Part shown: piece by piece, positions 58,025 through 64,000 of the stretch
Position numbering within the stretch: position 1 is the stretch's first letter
How the letters are laid out: every line of letters begins with the position of its first letter
Assembly: GCF_029168945.1 (NCBI RefSeq)
Contig: NC_083604.1
Location: forward strand, 30,313,686-30,377,685
From: Cannabis sativa
Taxonomy: Eukaryota; Streptophyta; Magnoliopsida; Rosales; Cannabaceae
Length of the DNA stretch: 64,000 nt
Direction of reading: 5' to 3'
Program-made: the position numbers and the translations under genes
The notes under the pieces: generated by a model
What the model was told of the DNA's origin: nothing
Seen by the model: the letters and a program-made list of their open reading frames with translations, nothing else
The model's database searches: none

Positions 58025-60187
58025 TTGAAAGAGCACATGGCCAAGCCTCCAATCCTGTCAAAACCCGTTCTCAGAGAGGACCTGTTCTTGTACTTGGCCG
58101 TCTCTGAGCACGCGGTCAGCGCGACCTTAGTCTGGGAAGAAGAGAAAACTCAACATACCGTGTACTACATCAGCAAACACATGATATTGGCAGAAACGCG
58201 GTACCCCGTCATCGAAAAGCTAGTTTTCTGCCTCCTAATTGCCTTAAGAAAATTGAGGCCTTATTTCCAAGTGCACCCAATCAAGGTGTTGACCAATCAC
58301 CCACTCCAGCAAGTCCTGCAAAAGCCAAAGGCATCCGGAAGGCTCCTCAAATGGGCGATGGAGTTAAGTCAATTCGACTTGCACTACATACCCCGTATCT
58401 CCATAAAGGGACAAGCGTTGGCGGACTTCATCACCGAATGTAATGAAGCCGAGGCAACCGCGAACGCGCCGGTACCGTCGGTCCCCACATGGAAAGTATT
58501 TGTGGACGGAGCCTCCAATGAAAATGGATCCGGAGCAGGGGTTGCAATGATATCCCCGAGCGGACTTCGACTCCAGGCAGCCCTACGGTTCGACTTTTCA
58601 GCTTCAAACAACGAAACCGAGTATGAAGCCTTGATAGCAGGGCTGAGATTAGCAAAGGCTGTGGGGGAAAAAAGAGTAGACGTCTACAGTGACTCCCAAC
58701 TGGTCGTGAACCAGATATCGAGAGAGTATCAAACGCGCGGCGAAAGAATGGCCGCATATGTAACGATAGTCCGAGAACTGCTGCACGAGTTCACGGACTA
58801 TAAAGTAGAAAGAATCCCTAGGGAAAAGAACGCTCTCGCAGACTGCCTGGCTAAGTTAGCATCAGACAGTGAAATTGAAGGACTGGGGGTAGTACCCGTG
58901 GAACGCTTGGCAGAGCCAAGCATCAAAATGAAAGAGGCCATAGCAACGGTTGGGCAAGAACCCAACTGGATGGTCCCCATCATAGAATACATAACAAAAG
59001 GTGAGTTGCCCCAAGAAAGGGCACTGTCCAGAAAGATTCAGTATCAGGCTCATCGTTATGTAATGATGGATAAAATTCTCTACCGAAGAGGACTCAGCAT
59101 GCCTTATTTAAGGTGTGTATCGGACCCTGAAGCTAGGCAAATTATGCTAGAGGTCCATGAAGGGTTCTGTAGAGATCATACAGGAGGACCAAGTCTCTCA
59201 AAGAAAATATTGAGACAAGGATACTTCTGGCCAACAATGAAAAAATATTACATAGACTACGTCCAAAAATGTGATTCGTGCAAAAGGTTCGCGAACATAC
59301 CGAGAGCTCTTCCCAAGGAGATTACCCTGATGACTAGCCCCTGGCCCTTCGCGGTCTGGGGGATAGATCTTATTGCGTCCCTGCCAACAGGAAAGGGAGG
59401 AGTAAAGTATGCAATAGTAGCAGTAGACTACTTCACCAAATGGACGGAGGCTGAGCCAATGAAGACTATAACTGCTAAAAAAGCACTAGACTTTGTTATT
59501 AAAAACATAGTGTGTCGATATGGCTTGCCTCAAAAAATAGTCTCTGACAATGGAAAGCAATTTGATTGTGAAGAATTCACTGACTTCTTCAACCAACACG
59601 GAGTCGTAAAAAGCTTCTCCGCGGTGGCAAGGCCGCAAACAAACGGACAAGCAGAAGCAGTCAACAAAATTCTAAAGGTCACCCTGAAGAAAAAGCTACT
59701 GGCCTGCAAAAACAATTGGCCCGAGGAGTTGCCAAGAGTGTTATGGGCCTACCGGACGACCCCCGGAACCACAACCGGCCACTCACCATTCTCAATGGCG
59801 TACGGTTGTGAAGCAATGGTCCCGGTAGAAACGTTATTCCCGTCCCACAAGAGAACGACTTACGATCCAGCTACAAACCAAGCTTTATTACAGGAAGTGC
59901 TAGATCAAGTTGAAGAACTCCGGGACGAGTCACAAATACGAATGGCAGCTTATCAAAAGAAGGTGACCAAATATTTTAACTCCAAAGTTAAAAACAGAAA
60001 ATTCACTATTGGGGATATGGTCTTAAGAAGAGTCTTCCCAGCCACCCAAGAACCCGAAGTGGGGGTACTTGGGCCAAATTTGGAAGGGCCATATGAAATC
60101 GAGGACGAAATCGGCTCCGGAACTTATAAGCTAAAAAGGATGGATGGAACCATTGTGCCAAGGGCCTGGAACGCCGATCACCTCTGA
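58025..60187 (+). CDS. Tat-B polyprotein part: RNase H, second RNase H, integrase
   Basis: 720 codons open, entered from upstream without its own ATG. Residues 1-140 are the Ty3 RNase H (YLAVSEHAVSATLV, TRYPVIEKLVFCLL). Residues 155-285 are a second, cellular-type RNase H (VFVDGASNENGSGAGV, NNETEYEALIAGL, YSDSQLVVNQI, ALADCLAKLAS) with D, E, D and D in place; two RNases H mark the Tat lineage. Integrase follows: HEGFCRDHTGG and CDSC finger, WGIDLIA, IVSDNGKQF, GQAEAVNKI giving D-D-E, then a GDMVLRRVF C-terminal part. Ends at a natural TGA after the conserved ADHL. Confidence 0.93.
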   Translation: MKEHMAKPPILSKPVLREDLFLYLAVSEHAVSATLVWEEEKTQHTVYYISKHMILAETRYPVIEKLVFCLLIALRKLRPYFQVHPIKVLTNHPLQQVLQKPKASGRLLKWAMELSQFDLHYIPRISIKGQALADFITECNEAEATANAPVPSVPTWKVFVDGASNENGSGAGVAMISPSGLRLQAALRFDFSASNNETEYEALIAGLRLAKAVGEKRVDVYSDSQLVVNQISREYQTRGERMAAYVTIVRELLHEFTDYKVERIPREKNALADCLAKLASDSEIEGLGVVPVERLAEPSIKMKEAIATVGQEPNWMVPIIEYITKGELPQERALSRKIQYQAHRYVMMDKILYRRGLSMPYLRCVSDPEARQIMLEVHEGFCRDHTGGPSLSKKILRQGYFWPTMKKYYIDYVQKCDSCKRFANIPRALPKEITLMTSPWPFAVWGIDLIASLPTGKGGVKYAIVAVDYFTKWTEAEPMKTITAKKALDFVIKNIVCRYGLPQKIVSDNGKQFDCEEFTDFFNQHGVVKSFSAVARPQTNGQAEAVNKILKVTLKKKLLACKNNWPEELPRVLWAYRTTPGTTTGHSPFSMAYGCEAMVPVETLFPSHKRTTYDPATNQALLQEVLDQVEELRDESQIRMAAYQKKVTKYFNSKVKNRKFTIGDMVLRRVFPATQEPEVGVLGPNLEGPYEIEDEIGSGTYKLKRMDGTIVPRAWNADHL

Positions 60188-60368
60188 AAATATTATCAAT
60201 AGTCCAAATGTGTAGCTTTGGCTTTGTTTAAAGGATTTGTACCGTCTAAGTGTATGCAACCTCTGTATTTTAAATAAAACTGAGTGCCTTAAAAACAAAG
60301 TTTTCATGCCACTCAGGGGGGTACTAAAGCATACCACACGGACAGATGAAAAACAAGACGAAAGTAAA

Positions 60369-60565
60369 ATATCCTGACCCAAAGGGCAGGTCCAAAAAGA
60401 AAAGATTATGCATCAAAAAGGATCATATGTATAAATATCCTGACCCGAAGGGCAGGTCCAAAAGAAAGAATATGCATCGATAAAAAAAATCATGTATATA
60501 AAAATCCTGGCCCTAAGGACAGGTCTAAAAAAATATATATACATACAAAGGGCCCGGGGACAGGC
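60369..60565 (+). repeat. Tandem repeat after Tat-B pol
   Basis: Three and a part units beginning ATATCCTGACCC..GGGCAGGTCC at 60369, 60435 and about 60501, period about 66 bp. The surrounding 60188-60702 has no gene. Tat elements are known to carry variable tandem repeats here. Confidence 0.85.
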
Positions 60566-60702
60566 CTTAATTGTTGTCTCCCCTTAGAAAATAAGGCAGC
60601 TATTATGATAAAGATTGTCTTAAACAAAAGAAAAATAGTTGTAAATTAAAAAAAAAAAAGAGATAAGAAAAAGCTTGGTGAAGTGAGCTGGATTCAAACG
60701 GC

Positions 60703-61925
60703 CTAATCAATGCGAGGAGGAAGGCAAGGACCAATACGCGCCTCAAGCATGGCGTCAAGTTTCTTCTTCTTCTCTCGAAATTTGGCAATCATCTCCTCAG
60801 GTTTGGGGTAGAAGTCAAGCTTGATTCTCTGGCCATTTACTGACCAGGCCCTGTAGACGCCATCATCAAAGCACTTGATACAACGCTTGCAGGAAATAGG
60901 GAAGAGGAGCTCATCTCTCTTAGCCTTCTTTAAGGCTTGATCTCTAAAGTCCTTGAGCTCCTTCATCTCCACGACTAAGTTAGCCCTGGACTCCAAGTCC
61001 GCCTGGTGCAATTCCTCTAAGGACCTCACCTTGGCGGCCATCTCGTCTAGGGCCTCCCTGGCCTCCCGAAGCTCGCGTTTTGCCTTGGCAGTAGCCTCGC
61101 CCTCCGCCCTCAGGGCCTCCCGGTGCCTCGCCTCCAGCCGATCCCTCCGAAGGACCTCCTCTCAGAGCATCGCCTCCGCCTGGGCTTCCCTTTGTTTAGC
61201 CTCCTCCTCGAGCTTCGCCTTAGCAAGAGCGTCCTTTCGCTCAACCTCCTCCTGGAATGCCCGCCTTTCAGCAGACAGGTCCTGCAGGATCTTCACGACC
61301 TCGTCTATGCCCCCAAATTCGGACAAGACGAAGCCATGATTAACTATGGTCTTTGAAAGGTGGTTGGTCTCCGCAGTAATCTGGAAAGGGAACTAAGAGT
61401 GAGAATGAAAGCCTTAAGTAAAATATTGAGGAAAGAAATAAATCAGAAAGTACTTAGCGCAGCCAGGGCATGGCTGATGTCCTGAACCTGGTAGACGGAG
61501 TTCAAGGATGCACAAGCAGCGTACCGTTTAGGCAGGAATCGAGTCAGATGGGAGACGTACTCACTGGTCATCTCGGAGGCAAAAGGGGCCAAGGTGGGCC
61601 CGAGGAAACGGTGAACCAGTCCGTCAGGGGGTCCATGTTCAGATCCCACGGATTCCAAAAGTTCTGCTCGTTAAGAGAGTTTTGCAACTCCTCTCGTAAA
61701 ACCCTCCTCAAGGCCTCCACCTCAGCGTGCCCCCGAGTGTACTCGTCAAGGGCATAATAATATTTGGCTATCCGAAGCTCCTACCTCTCCTCATCTCCGG
61801 GGACTGGAGTCAGCACAATGCCATGAGGCACTGTATACTCCTCTGCCTCGGGGGGATATCGGAGTCATGACTCGGGGCCGGAGTGTCCACCCTCCGCGGG
61901 CGTTTAGAAGACTCTTCAGCTACCA
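60703..61925 (-). pseudogene. Tat-B antisense ORF, C-terminal part
   Basis: Read from 61925 (MVAEESSKRPRRVD) with a shift near 61860, a stop near 61780 and another shift near 61610. A candidate intron lies at about 61454-61381 (acceptor TTTCCAG/ATTACTGCG good; donor degenerate). Then a long coiled coil (EEVERKDALAKAKLEEEAK, one stop near 61160) leads to the open C-terminus 61041-60703 with FPISCKRCIKCFDDGVYRAW. It supplies the part of the antisense protein that is absent at 26499-36688, with no overlap seen. Confidence 0.8.
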
Positions 61926-61934
61926 TCTTGTCTC

Positions 61935-62721
61935 GATGTGATGAAGGCTGAGAAGTGGCTCACAGTGATTGAGCAGTGGTAATGATCGAGTCACTTGCGC
62001 CACTTTCCAGTTGTAGGAGGATGCCCTCATGTGGTGGGAGTTGATAACCCTCACTTGGGACGTCACAGTTATGACCTGGGAAGAATTTTGGGAGTTGTTT
62101 AACTCCAAATATTACAATGAAGCCGTCCGCAGTGCTAAGCGGAAAGAGTTCACTGAGTTGGTTCAAACTGAGGGGATGTCGGTTACTGAGTATACTACAA
62201 AATTTGATCGTCTAGCCAAGCTCGCCGTAGGTATCGTGCCAACTGACTTTAGCAAGAAAGAAAAGTATTTGGCCGATTTAAATGTAAAGATCAGGCATGA
62301 TCTGGTGATCACCACTAATGAAGCAACCACATATGCTGAAATGGTTGAAAAAGCTTTGAGAGCCGAGGGTGCTGTGAAATTCCTTCAGGAGCCCCGAGTT
62401 ACTCCGAGTGTTGGTGGAATCCCCACTTTTCGTACTCCTGTGTATGGTAGGGATGGTGGTGACTCCACCACTGATCAGAAAAGAAAGGTTACCTCGGCAT
62501 CAAGTGGTTCAGGGCAAAGTAAGCGATTTCGTGGAAACCAAGGTAGAGGTGAACGCCATGGTTACACTTACCCTGAGTGCCCATGTTGCAAGAAACATTA
62601 CCCGGGAGAGTGCAACTGGAAGACATGCTTTCTGTGTGGCATGGTGGGGCATTTCAAGAAAGATTACCCTGAGGAAAAGAAAGAAGAGCGGAAAGCTGAG
62701 GTAAAATCGGTACCTGCTTGA
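61935..62721 (+). pseudogene. Tekay-3 gag, 5' truncated
   Basis: Starts abruptly at DVMKAEKWLTVIEQW with small shifts to 62028, then 62029-62721 is open: WEEFWELFNSKYYNEAVRS, SVTEYTTKFDRLAKLAVG, DLNVKIRHDLVI. The zinc knuckle is CFLCGMVGHFKKDY, with the last cysteine changed to tyrosine. A TGA at 62719-62721 ends the frame. No LTR or gag N-terminus is next to it; those parts look like Tekay-2 on the other strand. Confidence 0.9.
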
Positions 62722-64000
62722 GTGTTCGCTATCACCCAAGCTGATGCTGCAACCAGTCCTTCTGTTGTGACAGGTCAGCTTCCCGTCAATAACTCCTTGT
62801 ATACTGTATTATTTGATTCGGGAGCTACACATTCATATATAGCCACGAGAATAATTGATCTTTTGGGTAGGCCTTGTGATGTTTTAGAAAGAGGGTTTGG
62901 AACCGTAATGCCTAGTGGGGAGTTGGTTATCTCTAATAGGCGCATTAGGTCTATGCCGGTTAGGATCGAGGATAGGAAGTTGAGCGCTGACCTTATAGAA
63001 TTGGAATTAACTAAGTTTGACATCATACTTGGGATGGATTTTCTATCCAAGTATTCGACCAGTATAGATTGTAAGCGGAAAATGGTGACTTTTCAGCCAG
63101 AAGGTGAAGATCCATTTGTCTATGTTGGATCAGTTCAGGGGTCTCAAATCCCGATTATTTCTGTATTGACGGCTAGAGATCTACTACACAGTGGATGTGT
63201 AGGATTTTTCGCAGTGGCGATTGACTCCAGCAGACCCAAAACATTTGGGCTTGAGGTAGTCAGTGTGGTAAAAGACTTTCTCGACGTGTTTCCCGAGGAA
63301 TTGCTGGGATTGCCGCCACAACAAGAAATTGATTTCGTAATTGATCTGGCACCTGGAGCCGAACCTGTTTCTAAAGCTCCATATAGAATGGCTCCAGCAA
63401 AACTCAAGGAACTTAAGTTACAGCTTCAGGGGATGCTTGATATTGGGTTAACCCGACCTAGTGTATTGCCGTGGGGAGCTTCGGTTCTGTTTGTGAAAAA
63501 GAAATATGGTTCCCTCAGAATGTGTATTGATTATCAGGAGCTAAACAAGTTGACAATTAAGAACAAGTACCTGTTACCCAGAATCGATGATTTGTTCTAT
63601 CAACTTTATGGAAAGACACTGTTTTCGAAGATTGATCAACGATCTGGTTATCATCAACTCAGAATTCGGGAAGAGGACATACCAAAGACTGCTTTTCGAA
63701 CTAGATATGGGCACTACGAGTTTCTGGTAATGTCATTCGGATTGACTAATAGTCCTGCAGCTTTTATGGATCTTATGAATAGGGTATTCAAGGATTTCCT
63801 CGATAACTGCGTTATAGTGTTTATCGATGACATCCTTGTATACTCTCAGTCAGAAGAGGAGCACGAGCATCATCTTCGAATGGTATTGGGACGACTTAGG
63901 GATCACAAGTTGTATGCAAAGTTCAAAAAGTGCGATTTCTGGTTGGCTGAGGTATCTTTTCAAGGACATATTGTTGGAAAGAATGGGATTATGGTTGACC
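62722..64000 (+). CDS. Tekay-3 protease and reverse transcriptase, runs off window
   Basis: Same frame as the gag above, separated only by the TGA, and I read no stop to the window end (426 codons). Protease: [12 protein letters not shown] near 62815 and [27 protein letters not shown] linker, [49 protein letters not shown], and the palm [10 protein letters not shown] near 63820. RNase H and integrase should follow to the right. If the TGA were read through or absent in other copies, this would be the best-preserved chromovirus pol in the window. Confidence 0.9.
   Translation, partial: MFAITQADAATSPSVVTGQLPVNNSLYTVLFDSGATHSYIATRIIDLLGRPCDVLERGFGTVMPSGELVISNRRIRSMPVRIEDRKLSADLIELELTKFDIILGMDFLSKYSTSIDCKRKMVTFQPEGEDPFVYVGSVQGSQIPIISVLTARDLLHSGCVGFFAVAIDSSRPKTFGLEVVSVVKDFLDVFPEELLGLPPQQEIDFVIDLAPGAEPVSKAPYRMAPAKLKELKLQLQGMLDIGLTRPSVLPWGASVLFVKKKYGSLRMCIDYQELNKLTIKNKYLLPRIDDLFYQLYGKTLFSKIDQRSGYHQLRIREEDIPKTAFRTRYGHYEFLVMSFGLTNSPAAFMDLMNRVFKDFLDNCVIVFIDDILVYSQSEEEHEHHLRMVLGRLRDHKLYAKFKKCDFWLAEVSFQGHIVGKNGIMVD

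Noticed and set aside
58384..58757. Minus-strand frames within Tat-B RNase H
   Set aside because: Antisense shadows with no motif.
24833..61925. Two independent Tat-B insertions
   Set aside because: Same TSD, same LTR length, same target site and complementary contents make one split element much more likely, though this is not proven.

Overview
This window is a block of nested LTR retrotransposons from a plant nuclear genome, most likely a eudicot. The internal organisation (Ty1/copia with an Angela-like layout, Ty3 chromovirus of Tekay/Del type, Ty3 Tat-lineage elements with a second RNase H and an antisense ORF) is known only from plants. The family or species cannot be fixed from the sequence; a Cannabaceae-like genome is only a guess. 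I found no host protein gene, rRNA, tRNA or CRISPR array. The only stretch without a clear element is about 18968-19669.

Left part (1-22259). The 3' part of a decayed copia element (copia-1, + strand, 1-5737, 1.9 kb 3' LTR) is inserted in the left LTR of a minus-strand chromovirus (Tekay-1, 5738-14713, with PPT, PBS and a full right LTR). Tekay-1 sits at the end of the antisense ORF of a Tat element (Tat-A, 14714-18967, 3' LTR 18310-18967). After a 0.7 kb AT-rich gap with a CACTA-like terminus comes the 5' part of another Tat element (Tat-C: LTR 19670-20541, decayed gag to 22259).

Middle and right part (22260-64000). A gag-only copia-type element (TR-GAG-2) has its 3' LTR at 22260-24113 in minus orientation, but its 5' LTR, leader and gag at 43599-53755 in plus orientation. 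A Tat element inserted in it (Tat-B) is split the same way: 3' LTR and antisense-ORF start at 24833-36688 (minus), 5' LTR and gag-pol at 53756-61925 (plus), with matching CTATG target-site copies on the two outer ends. A chromovirus is also split: 5' LTR and gag start on minus (Tekay-2, 38147-40721), gag to RT on plus (Tekay-3, 61935-64000). One inversion of roughly 38147-61930 would rejoin all three elements, so either a real inversion or an assembly error lies here. Inside Tat-B's antisense ORF is an intact gag-only element, TR-GAG-1 (27010-36307), with TTTTA target-site copies, two LTRs and a complete 289-codon gag.

How the parts work together. TR-GAG elements encode only Gag and must use enzymes from a related autonomous copia, of which copia-1 is a dead example. 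Both TR-GAG copies share a long AT-rich leader holding conserved structured blocks: a 92-nt GC-rich fold, a covarying hairpin next to an 8-nt palindrome, and a duplicated motif just before gag. These are candidate packaging or dimerisation signals. The leader also begins with a donor-like GTAAT and ends with an acceptor-like TAG just before the gag ATG. The Tat elements carry between pol and 3' LTR an antisense gene with its own TATA box and spliceable introns, so they look like two opposed transcription units.
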